A DNA stretch of 25,449 nucleotides from DATHWB01 sp040902855 (GTDB lineage Bacteria > Actinomycetota > Acidimicrobiia > Spongiisociales > ZC4RG35). Shown one piece after another: positions 6,684-13,786 of the stretch. The stretch is taken from NCBI GenBank assembly GCA_040902855.1, contig JBBDWN010000082.1:1-25449 (forward strand). The letters are read 5' to 3'. The notes below the pieces were generated by a model. That model made no database searches. It saw nothing but the letters and a program-made list of their open reading frames with translations, and was not told where the DNA came from. Each line of letters starts with the position of its first letter. Position 1 is the first letter of the stretch. A program made the translations under genes and the position numbers.

Positions 6684-7978
6684 GTGTCCTCCTGTGCTCG
6701 ACTGATCGCCCTCTCGAGCATGGCGTAGCCTTCGTCAGCCTCTCCCTCGGTGAGGGTCAGCGGCGGGGCAATCCTCAGAACATTTCCGTAGACGCCGCCC
6801 TTGCCGATGAGAAGGCCTTCCTTCTTTGCCTCCTCCATGACGGCCGCGGCAGCCGGCGAGTTGGGGGTCTTGGTGCCCGGCTGGACGAGTTCAATCCCCA
6901 GCATCAGGCCCTTGCCTCTGACTTCGCCGACGAGTTCGGAACGTTCGGCGAGGCCGTCGATGCGGTTCTTGAGGTGGCGGCCGACTTTGGAGGCGTTCGT
7001 CTGGAGGTCGTGTTCGAGTACGTATTCGAGGTTGGCCAGCGCACCCGCCGTGGACAGCGGATTACCGCCGAAGGTCGATATCGAGTTGGCCGGGAGGCTG
7101 TCCATCAGCTCCGCAGATGCCACCACGCCTGCCATCGCCAGGCCGTTGCCGAGGCCTTTGGCGAACGTGAGCACATCGGGAGTGATCCCGTGCGCCTGAT
7201 ACCCCCAGAAATGCTCGCCGGTGCGACCCCAGCCGGTCTGAACCTCGTCGGTGATGAAGAGGATGCCGTGTTCGTCGAGGACTTCCTTCATCGCCCCGAA
7301 GAACCCGTCAGGGGGCGTCACGAAGCCTCCGACGCCCTGGATCGGTTCGGCGATCATCGCGGCGACGTCACCCGCCGTGGCCACCTCGAGGATGTTGCGC
7401 AGATCGTCGACACACGCCGCGGTGAACTCGTCCTCGGGGAGATGCCCGAACGGCGAGCGGTAGGTGTATCCCCCGTGCACGTAATGGACGTTGAAGGGAG
7501 ACAGCGTCGTCGCCGACCATGACCGGATCCCCGTCACAGCAACCGCCGAATGCGACTTCCCGTGATAGCTCCCGCGGATCGCCAGGATCTGGTTCGACTT
7601 CCTCTTCTGGGTGACCAGCATGAGGGCGGCGTCGTTCGCCTCGGTCCCGGAGTTCGTGAAGAACACCTTGGCGTCTGGGATCCCGGAGAGTTCCGCCACC
7701 TTCTCGGCCAGCGCGATCTGGCTCTCGATGAGATACAGCGTGGAGGTGTGGAGCATCTTGTCGGCTTGCGCCTTGATCGCCGCCACGATCTCGGGGACGT
7801 TGTAGCCCGACATCGTGGTGAGTATCCCTCCGAAGAAGTCGAGATAGCGCCTTCCCTCGGCGTCGGTCACGTACCTCCCGTCGCCCTCCACGATCGAGAT
7901 CGGCTCTTCGTAATAGAGCGCCATCCACGACGGCAGCACGTTGCGATGTCGTGCCAGCAACTCGGCATGTGTTCCCAT
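6680..7978 (-). CDS. Class III PLP aminotransferase, probable beta-alanine:pyruvate (AGXT2-like) transaminase
   Basis: A 432-residue fold-type I aminotransferase of class III. PLP-site elements are the NSGTEAND phosphate loop (about 109-116), SYHGKS (137-142), the DEVQTGWGRTG motif with D244 and the Schiff-base lysine K274 in TFAKGLGNG. The sequence resembles the alanine-glyoxylate aminotransferase 2 / beta-alanine-pyruvate group, which transfers the amino group of beta-alanine or beta-aminoisobutyrate to give (methyl)malonate semialdehyde. That product is the substrate of MmsA encoded at 2297-3790. GAGGAGG lies about 6 bases before the ATG. It begins 10 bp after the beta-ureidopropionase stop and its own stop overlaps the hydA start by four bases. 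Exact amino donor and acceptor cannot be fixed from sequence. Confidence 0.88.
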   Translation of the reverse strand: MGTHAELLARHRNVLPSWMALYYEEPISIVEGDGRYVTDAEGRRYLDFFGGILTTMSGYNVPEIVAAIKAQADKMLHTSTLYLIESQIALAEKVAELSGIPDAKVFFTNSGTEANDAALMLVTQKRKSNQILAIRGSYHGKSHSAVAVTGIRSWSATTLSPFNVHYVHGGYTYRSPFGHLPEDEFTAACVDDLRNILEVATAGDVAAMIAEPIQGVGGFVTPPDGFFGAMKEVLDEHGILFITDEVQTGWGRTGEHFWGYQAHGITPDVLTFAKGLGNGLAMAGVVASAELMDSLPANSISTFGGNPLSTAGALANLEYVLEHDLQTNASKVGRHLKNRIDGLAERSELVGEVRGKGLMLGIELVQPGTKTPNSPAAAAVMEEAKKEGLLIGKGGVYGNVLRIAPPLTLTEGEADEGYAMLERAISRAQEDT

Positions 7979-7988
7979 GTGCGCCTCC

Positions 7989-8831
7989 TCAGGGTGCGAC
8001 GAGGTCGCCGTACTGGTCGGGACGACGATCGCGGAAGAACGCCCACTGCTTGCGGACGTCGTCGATCATGTCCATTTCGAGATCCCGCACGACCAGTTCC
8101 TCTTCCGTGTCAGACGCCACATCGCCCACGTACTGACCGCGGGGGTTGACGAAGTAGCTGGACCCGTAGAAGTCGTTGTCGCCGTACGGCTCCTTGCCGA
8201 TCCGGTTGATGGCTCCGATGAAGTATTCGTTGGCGACCGCAGAGGCGGGCTGTTCGAGACCCCAGAGGTACATCGACAGGCCTCGACTGGTGGCGGACGG
8301 GTTGAAGACGATCTTGGCCCCGTTGAGTCCGAGCGCCCGCCAGCCTTCGGGAAAGTGGCGGTCGTAGCAGATGTAGACGCCGATCCGCCCGACAGAAGTA
8401 TCGAAGACCGGATAGCCCATGTTGCCGGGACGGAAGTAGTACTTCTCCCAGAAACCGCCCACATGGGGGATGTGGGTCTTGCGGTACTTGCCCAGGTAGG
8501 TGCCGTCGCGTTCGATGACCGCGGCGGTGTTGTAGAGGAAGCCGTCGTCCTCCTTCTCGTAGATCGGGACGATCAGCAGCATCTCCGTCTCACGCGCCAG
8601 CGCCTTCATCCGGGTGATCGTCGGGCCGTCAGGGATCGATTCGGCGCTGTCCATGTGCTCTGCCTCTTGCACCTGACAGAAGTAGGCGTCGTTGAACAAC
8701 TCCTGGTAGCACATCACCTGGGTCCCCTGCTCGGCCGCCTGGTGGGTGTACTTCACGTGCTTTTCGATCATGGACTCTTTGTCACCGGTCCACTCGGTCT
8801 GGACGATCGCTGCTCGAACGACGTTCGCCAT
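7989..8831 (-). CDS. Beta-ureidopropionase (N-carbamoyl-beta-alanine amidohydrolase), nitrilase superfamily
   Basis: A 280-residue carbon-nitrogen hydrolase. The Glu-Lys-Cys triad is visible in CYQELF, KYRKTHIPH and VYICYDRHFPEGWR. The stretches YYFRPGN, GYPVF and IVFNPSATSRGLS resemble eukaryotic and bacterial beta-ureidopropionases more than the N-carbamoylputrescine hydrolases. It would cleave N-carbamoyl-beta-alanine (or the beta-aminoisobutyrate analogue) to the beta-amino acid, CO2 and ammonia, following dihydropyrimidinase. The ATG at 8831 is preferred to an upstream in-frame start at 8882 because GAGGAG lies about 5 bases before it and the nitrilase fold begins at once (ANVVRAAIVQTEW). 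The upstream extension would read through the intercistronic hairpin. Confidence 0.92.
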   Translation of the reverse strand: MANVVRAAIVQTEWTGDKESMIEKHVKYTHQAAEQGTQVMCYQELFNDAYFCQVQEAEHMDSAESIPDGPTITRMKALARETEMLLIVPIYEKEDDGFLYNTAAVIERDGTYLGKYRKTHIPHVGGFWEKYYFRPGNMGYPVFDTSVGRIGVYICYDRHFPEGWRALGLNGAKIVFNPSATSRGLSMYLWGLEQPASAVANEYFIGAINRIGKEPYGDNDFYGSSYFVNPRGQYVGDVASDTEEELVVRDLEMDMIDDVRKQWAFFRDRRPDQYGDLVAP

Positions 8832-8851
8832 GGTGACTCCTCTCGGTTGGT

Positions 8852-8880
8852 GGTGGTGGGGCCCACCGGACCCCACCACC
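8852..8880 (-). promoter_or_regulatory. GC-rich intercistronic stem-loop between binding-protein and beta-ureidopropionase genes
   Basis: GGTGGTGGGG (8852-8861) and CCCCACCACC (8871-8880) are perfect 10-bp arms around a 9-nt loop, lying in the 60-bp gap after the binding-protein stop and about 20 bases before the next start codon. There is no T run, so it is not a standard terminator. Such hairpins often protect the 3' end of a highly expressed binding-protein message or partially attenuate transcription into downstream enzymes. Confidence 0.55.
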
Positions 8881-8891
8881 AAACGTAACGG

Positions 8892-10019
8892 CTATTCGCC
8901 GCCCTCGTTGAGTTCGACGACCAGACGCTCCCATCCGGAGCCGACCGTGTCGAGTCCCTCGGCGCTCAGGGCCGCCACCGCAGCCTCGGCGTACTGGGTG
9001 GTGTACGACCCCTCCGGAATGGCGACGCCCTGCAACTCGGGTATCTGGGTCGTGGCAACGTCGACGGTCTGGGTCCACAGGTCGCCGTTCATGACGCCGA
9101 TGCCTCCCGGCGAGGGCCAGATGAGCCCGTTGATTTCGTTCATCTGCCACAGCTGATGGCTCCCACCGAGCGTCGGTCCGGCCGCCAACACGTGGTCGAC
9201 GCAGTCCTGCGGATTGTCACGGCAGAAGATCCAGCCCTTGAACGTTCCGCGCAGGAATGCCTCGATGACATCGCCGTTGCTGGCTGCGTAGTCCTCGGTC
9301 ACCCAGACGGAGTCCTGCAGCATCGCCGTGCCGACGTCGTTGAAGTCGATCACGGTCAGATCCTCGGGCTGGTACAGCTCACCGGTATCCGGATTCACCG
9401 CTTCGAGCACCTGGGCGTATTCGTTGTAGATCATCGCCTCGGCGGCGTCCAGGTCGCGGCTGAGCAGGCCTTCCATGTCGAAGTTCTGGGCCACGAGGTT
9501 GACGTCTTGGACGCCGAACGCCTCGATGGCGGCGGTGAGTTCGTACTCGTTGCCGAATCCCCAGTTGCCGACCGTCTTGCCCGCCCAGTCTTCGGGGCTG
9601 GTGATCCCGGAATCCGCCCACGACACCATCAAGGTGCCGGAACGCTGGAAGATCTGGGCGACATTGACGAGACCCGCTCCCTCGGTGTTCGACACCAGAG
9701 CCTTCGGCACCCAGGCCAGACCGAACTCGGCGCCACCGGTGGCGACGACCTGCTGGGGAACGATGTCCACGGCTCCTTCGAGGATCGTGACGTCGAGTCC
9801 CTCTTCTTCGTAGAAGCCTTCCGCCACCGCGGCGTAGTACCCGGCGAACTGCGACTGGGCGAACCACTGCAACTGGACCTTGACCGGCGTCAACTCGACC
9901 GGCGCTTCCGTGGTGGTCGTATCCCCGTCATCGGTCTCGGCGACGTCGTCACCGTCGCCACAGGCGGCGACGGTCATCGCCAGCACCGCCAGCAGGACAA
10001 GCCATTTCCTCTTTCGCAT
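8892..10019 (-). CDS. NMT1/THI5-like ABC transporter substrate-binding lipoprotein
   Basis: A 375-residue periplasmic-type binding protein with a lipoprotein signal: MRKRK, a hydrophobic core and a lipobox ending at C20 (TVAAC), then an acidic Thr-rich linker to about residue 40. The mature domain opens with VKVQLQWFAQSQFAGYYAA and contains EGLDVTILEG, typical of the NMT1/THI5 (ThiY/SsuA-like) family that binds pyrimidine-type, riboflavin, sulfonate or similar small ligands. Given the downstream enzymes, a pyrimidine, dihydropyrimidine or hydantoin ligand is the best inference. The start at 10019 has GGAGG 6 bases upstream; the longer open frame above it only shadows the permease gene. It is separated from the permease by 74 bp and from beta-ureidopropionase by a 60-bp gap holding a stem-loop. 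Confidence 0.88.
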   Translation of the reverse strand: MRKRKWLVLLAVLAMTVAACGDGDDVAETDDGDTTTTEAPVELTPVKVQLQWFAQSQFAGYYAAVAEGFYEEEGLDVTILEGAVDIVPQQVVATGGAEFGLAWVPKALVSNTEGAGLVNVAQIFQRSGTLMVSWADSGITSPEDWAGKTVGNWGFGNEYELTAAIEAFGVQDVNLVAQNFDMEGLLSRDLDAAEAMIYNEYAQVLEAVNPDTGELYQPEDLTVIDFNDVGTAMLQDSVWVTEDYAASNGDVIEAFLRGTFKGWIFCRDNPQDCVDHVLAAGPTLGGSHQLWQMNEINGLIWPSPGGIGVMNGDLWTQTVDVATTQIPELQGVAIPEGSYTTQYAEAAVAALSAEGLDTVGSGWERLVVELNEGGE

Positions 10020-10093
10020 TGTTTCCTCCATGCTCTCTCGACCGCTGTCGCGGCCCTCATGTACCGGCGAGCCGTCGGCCCGTCGGAAGCTCG

Positions 10094-10867
10094 TCATTGT
10101 CTCGACCGAACCGAGATGTGCCACGGCATCACCCTTCGCTCGACGAGACCGATCAGGACGAACAAGAACACACCGAACGCCGAGGCGAGGACGATCGCCG
10201 ACCACGCCTCCTCGAATTGGAAGAGTCCGGCCTTGCGTGTGATGTACTGACCCAGTCGGTCCTGAGATCCACCGAAGTATTCCTTCACGATCGCCCCGAT
10301 GAGGGAAAGGGCGGCGGCGACCTTGAAGGCGGAGAAGAGGTACGGCAGGGATGTCGGTACCTGCAGCTTCAGAAGGACCTGACGCCGGGTCGTGGCATAG
10401 GACTGCATCAACTCGAGATGCGAAGAGGGTGCCGAGAGAAGTCCTCGCACGAGATTGATCATGATCGGGAAGAAAACGAGTATCGCGACGACCGAAATCG
10501 TTCCCCATGGGCTGAGGAGACCGAACCAGGCGATAGCGACCGGAGCCAGCACCACGATCGGCGTCGAGTTGGCGGCGATCGCCAACGGCATCACGCCTTC
10601 CCGTACTCCCCGCCAGCGGGCGGCGGCCATGCCGACCGCGACCGCCAGGACCACCCCGACCGCCAGTCCGGCAAGGGCCGATCCGAAGGTCCCGATCGCC
10701 GCAACCCGCAGGACTGGCCATTCCGCCACGAACGCTTCGGCGATCGCCGAAGGCGCGGGGAGGATGAACCCTTGGATCTCGAATGCCCGCACCAAGGCCT
10801 CCCACAGAGCGAGCGCCGCGACGAACAGCACCGCCGCCGGACCTGCCTTGCGCATCCGGTCTCTCAT
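10094..10867 (-). CDS. ABC transporter permease (SsuC/ThiX-like), second permease
   Basis: A 257-residue binding-protein-dependent transport permease with about six membrane segments. The cytoplasmic EAA-type loop is seen as LMQSYATTRRQVLLKLQVP (about 152-170) followed by SLPYLFSAFKVAAALSLIGA, which docks the ATPase. It starts with an ATGA overlap on the ATPase stop, so translation is coupled. It pairs with the other permease of this operon (11634-12536), so the transporter is probably a heterodimer rather than the homodimer usual for SsuABC/ThiXYZ systems. The substrate is inferred only from the adjoining pyrimidine-degrading enzymes. Confidence 0.9.
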   Translation of the reverse strand: MRDRMRKAGPAAVLFVAALALWEALVRAFEIQGFILPAPSAIAEAFVAEWPVLRVAAIGTFGSALAGLAVGVVLAVAVGMAAARWRGVREGVMPLAIAANSTPIVVLAPVAIAWFGLLSPWGTISVVAILVFFPIMINLVRGLLSAPSSHLELMQSYATTRRQVLLKLQVPTSLPYLFSAFKVAAALSLIGAIVKEYFGGSQDRLGQYITRKAGLFQFEEAWSAIVLASAFGVFLFVLIGLVERRVMPWHISVRSRQ

Positions 10868-11637
10868 GACTCGTCGACCTTCCGCAGCGACTCCCTCAAG
10901 CGAGTCAGCATTTCGTAGAAGCCCGGCTCCTCGCGAGTCTCGAAGACGCGCGGCTGGGCGAGGTCTACGTCGATCAGTTCTGAGACTCTGCCGGGTCGAG
11001 GAGACATCACGACCACCCGCGTGGACAGGAACACCGCTTCGGGTATGGAATGAGTGACAAAGACGACGGTCGTCTGGGTCTCCCGCCAGATTGACAGCAG
11101 TTCCATCTGCATTCGCTCACGGGTCATCTCGTCGAGCGCACCGAACGGCTCGTCCATCAAGAGCAATGACGGGCGGAACGACAGCGCCCGGGCGATCGCC
11201 ACCCGCTGCTGCATCCCTCCCGAGAGTTCGTAGGGATGGTGATCGGCGAACCCTCCCAACTGCACCAGTTCGAGCATCTCGCGGGCGGTCTCCTCCCGCT
11301 CGTGACGCGGGATGTCCATGATCTCGAGGGGCAGAGCCACGTTGTCGAGGACTGTGCGCCAGTCGAGAAGAGTCGCGGACTGGAACACCATCCCGTAGTC
11401 GCGATCGAGGCGGGCGCGGGCAGGTTCCTTGCCGTTGACGGAGATCTCGCCTGACGTCGGCTTGAGGAGATCGCCAACAAGACGCAGCAAAGTCGACTTC
11501 CCGCACCCAGAGGGCCCGATCAGTGAGACGAACTCTCCCGGTTCGATCACGACGTCGATGTTCTGGAGCGCCGTCACTTCGTTGGACGCGCCCTCATTGA
11601 AGATCATGCCGACGCCACGCAGGTCGAGAGCGGTCAT
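10864..11637 (-). CDS. ABC transporter ATP-binding protein (nitrate/sulfonate/pyrimidine type)
   Basis: A 257-residue ABC ATPase energising the neighbouring importer. Walker A is GPSGCGKST (about 41-49), the Q-loop is MVFQSATLLDWRTV, the signature LSGGMQQR (about 138-145), Walker B LLLMDEPFGALDE and the H-loop histidine lies in FVTHSIPEA. The WRTVLDNVALPLE segment is typical of the SsuB/TauB/ThiZ group. It overlaps both permease genes by four bases (ATGA) on either side, giving a strictly coupled permease-ATPase-permease unit. Confidence 0.93.
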   Translation of the reverse strand: MTALDLRGVGMIFNEGASNEVTALQNIDVVIEPGEFVSLIGPSGCGKSTLLRLVGDLLKPTSGEISVNGKEPARARLDRDYGMVFQSATLLDWRTVLDNVALPLEIMDIPRHEREETAREMLELVQLGGFADHHPYELSGGMQQRVAIARALSFRPSLLLMDEPFGALDEMTRERMQMELLSIWRETQTTVVFVTHSIPEAVFLSTRVVVMSPRPGRVSELIDVDLAQPRVFETREEPGFYEMLTRLRESLRKVDES

Positions 11638-12536
11638 GCAGTCACCGTGGCCGGCGGCGGAACGAACTTCATCGCAGGATCCTCTCTCAGCCGCATGGCG
11701 GCGGGAACCGTCCAGCGCTCGATGAGCGAGATGAGGCCGACAAAGAACAACCCGAGCATGGCCGAGACGAGCACAGATGCGAACAGCTTCTCGGGAGCCG
11801 AACTGAACGACGATGCGAAGCTGAGGATCGCCCGCCCAAGACCCTGCGGGAACCCGGCGGGGAGCTCACCGACGATCGCACCGATGACCGAGGCGCTGGC
11901 CGAGATCTTGAGCGCGGGGAACAGGTAGGGAAGCGACGCCGGGATCTGCAGCTTCCACAGCACCTGGCCGGGCGAGGCCGCATAGGAGCGCATCAACTCC
12001 ATCGAAGTGGCCTCTGGTGAACGCAGCCCGCGCAGCGTGTTGATCGCCACCGGATAGAAGGCGAGATAGGCCGAGATGACAGCGATCGGAACCCAATTGG
12101 GAAATGCCAACCGCCCCGACCACACGACCACGATGGGAGCGATGGCGAGGACAGGCACCGCCTGCGAGGCCACCACGTAGGGCATCAGGCCTCGCTCGGC
12201 GAGCAGTGATCGCACGAACAGGACGCCCAGTCCGAAGCCGACAAACGATCCCACGACGAATCCGATGAGGGCAGACCGCCATGTCCACAGCGCGGCGCGG
12301 ACGAGGATCACCAACAGAATGTCCTCCCCCCCGCGCCGAGCCGGCGCAAACAGCGACCCGACGATGTCCCAGACATGGGGCATCGACCGTTCGTTGGTGC
12401 GAACGGGGAGATTCATCGACGTGCCGGGCCACACCCCGCCTGTCGCCTGCCCTAACGCCTTGTAGCCCTCCCACAGGAGCACCAAAGCCGCCACGATGAC
12501 GACAAAGCTGACGGTCGTCCGCAACGACGCCTTCAT
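11634..12536 (-). CDS. ABC transporter permease (SsuC/ThiX-like), first gene of the operon
   Basis: A 300-residue permease of the binding-protein-dependent family, with an N-terminal membrane segment, a longer than usual first external loop (about residues 30-75), and the EAA-type loop LMRSYAASPGQVLWKLQIP followed by SLPYLFPALKISAS. It is the first gene of the minus-strand operon that ends at 4259. The ATG at 12536 is the only possible start, as the upstream codons contain no ATG, GTG or TTG before a stop. No Shine-Dalgarno-like sequence precedes it, so initiation may be weak or use a short leader; a TACGAT box at 12579-12584 is the only -10-like hexamer I see. The 65-bp gap to the divergent gene at 12602 must hold the operon promoter. 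Confidence 0.88.
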   Translation of the reverse strand: MKASLRTTVSFVVIVAALVLLWEGYKALGQATGGVWPGTSMNLPVRTNERSMPHVWDIVGSLFAPARRGGEDILLVILVRAALWTWRSALIGFVVGSFVGFGLGVLFVRSLLAERGLMPYVVASQAVPVLAIAPIVVVWSGRLAFPNWVPIAVISAYLAFYPVAINTLRGLRSPEATSMELMRSYAASPGQVLWKLQIPASLPYLFPALKISASASVIGAIVGELPAGFPQGLGRAILSFASSFSSAPEKLFASVLVSAMLGLFFVGLISLIERWTVPAAMRLREDPAMKFVPPPATVTA

Positions 12537-12601
12537 CGCAGGAGGCGCGACGTAAGAAGGGTTGCTCGCATTCGGGCGATCGTACGAGATGGACGGTCTT
12601 C

Positions 12602-13291
12602 ATGGGTGACGAGAGGATGAGTTTCGTGTTTCGAGGCCCTCTGACCGACAGTCTCCCGGACATCGATACCCTTGCGACCGTGTCGCCTGCTCGTATCGCC
12701 ATCGACGGGACGGACCCGATCCGCATGCGAGCGGCATCGGCGCTCGCTGCCGACCATCGCGTCGACCAGGTTGGGATCCTGGGGAGGACGCCCCCGGGAG
12801 CGTGGGGCGAACGCGCCGTCGCCATCACGACGCCAGACGGCTGGGACATCACGGTCGGCATATCGACCGGCGTCTCGGTGACGGTCGGCGAAGGCGGCGC
12901 AGTCTCATGGGCCGGACCGAGCGGGCTGGCACGGAGCCTGGGTGAGCGGCTCGGAGGCGTCGTACGCCTGGCAGGCACCGTCCCCGGCCAACCCCTCGAC
13001 TCCGAACTCCGCTTCGGGTTTCCCCCACCTCTGGATTGGCTCGGAGGGGAACTGGTCGACGGGATCCACCACTGCCCGACCCGCGGCTCACTGGCAGCGG
13101 TGATGGCAGTCGACGATCGCGGCCGTGCCCTCGTCGTGCTGGACGATCGCGGATTCCTGGACGGAGCCCTTCTGGCGGCCGGCGTCCTTCTCGCAGCCGA
13201 AGGTCACCGCGGTCCGGTGTGGGAGACCCACCAGCGGTACATCGAGCTGCTGACCGAGCTGGGTCTCGTCCTGGCGGATCGCGCAAGCTGA
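12602..13291 (+). CDS. Hypothetical protein
   Basis: A 229-residue protein that I do not recognise. The middle shows alternating strand-helix character (RIAIDGTDPIRMRAASALAA, then HRVDQVGILGR), suggestive of a small Rossmann-like alpha/beta fold. The C-terminal 60 residues are helical (DGALLAAGVLLAAEG and ELLTELGLVLADR), distantly reminiscent of the end of saccharopine dehydrogenase-like proteins, but this is weak. The start is uncertain: an in-frame ATG at 12617 has GGTGA seven bases upstream and may be the true one. It is divergent from the transporter operon and tail-to-tail (5-bp gap) with DUF3566. Coding in this frame is favoured by its length and by having no competing gene on the other strand. 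Confidence 0.6.
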   Translation: MGDERMSFVFRGPLTDSLPDIDTLATVSPARIAIDGTDPIRMRAASALAADHRVDQVGILGRTPPGAWGERAVAITTPDGWDITVGISTGVSVTVGEGGAVSWAGPSGLARSLGERLGGVVRLAGTVPGQPLDSELRFGFPPPLDWLGGELVDGIHHCPTRGSLAAVMAVDDRGRALVVLDDRGFLDGALLAAGVLLAAEGHRGPVWETHQRYIELLTELGLVLADRAS

Positions 13292-13296
13292 CTTCG

Positions 13297-13773
13297 TCAG
13301 CCCCGATCGGGAGTGGTGATCGGAGTCTCCTGCGTCGGGACGTCCGCTGTCGTGAGAGCCGGACGGCGAGGAGCGGGAGGAACGGTCGTGGACGGGCCTA
13401 CTGAGATGATGGTCTCTTCCAACACCACGATCTCGACGCCACCCACCACATCGGAGGCGAGGTTGTAGATCACGGCGAGCAGCGTCGTCATCCCACACCC
13501 GAGCACCGCCCAGGCGAGCGAGCCGAAAATGGCGAGGCGGAGGAACGCATCGGTGTCCGCGAACGGGTCGGATCCCTCGGTGAGGAGAGTGATCTCGATG
13601 AGGAAGCCGGTGATTTTTTCGGGGATTTCCGCCGCGTTCAAGACCGACCAGAACATGACGAGGCCGAGGACCATCGCCAATGCGGCAACAGCCCACACCA
13701 CGGCAGACACTTTGAACACGGTCCAGGCATCGATCTTGCGGATGATGCGACGGACTCGACGCACGTTGGCCAC
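13297..13773 (-). CDS. DUF3566 transmembrane protein downstream of gyrA
   Basis: A 158-residue membrane protein that begins RRVRRIIRKIDAWTVFKVS, the basic amphipathic lead-in typical of the actinobacterial DUF3566 family. Two hydrophobic segments follow (about residues 20-48 and 80-105), with a Gly-rich VVGGVEIVV stretch and a Pro/Thr-rich tail. Its position after gyrA matches the mycobacterial and streptomycete gene order. Function is unknown. It starts with GTG at 13773, GAGGAGG six bases upstream, 13 bp after the gyrA stop, so it is very likely co-transcribed with gyrBA. The tRNA-Ile/tRNA-Ala genes that often follow in other actinobacteria are not present here. Confidence 0.85.
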   Translation of the reverse strand: MANVRRVRRIIRKIDAWTVFKVSAVVWAVAALAMVLGLVMFWSVLNAAEIPEKITGFLIEITLLTEGSDPFADTDAFLRLAIFGSLAWAVLGCGMTTLLAVIYNLASDVVGGVEIVVLEETIISVGPSTTVPPAPRRPALTTADVPTQETPITTPDRG

Positions 13774-13786
13774 GGTCGGCCTCCTC

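Noticed and set aside
5427..6728. 433-codon plus-strand frame opposite the dihydropyrimidinase gene
   Set aside because: Antisense shadow rich in Val, Asp, His and Gly repeats; the minus strand has every hydantoinase catalytic residue.
10020..10805. N-terminal extension of the binding protein to 637 residues
   Set aside because: The extra 262 residues come from the permease gene read in another frame; the lipoprotein signal and ribosome-binding site mark the real start at 10019.
11866..12978. 370-codon minus-strand frame across the first permease and the hypothetical gene
   Set aside because: It overlaps a clear permease in a different frame and its translation is Arg/Pro-rich with no family resemblance.
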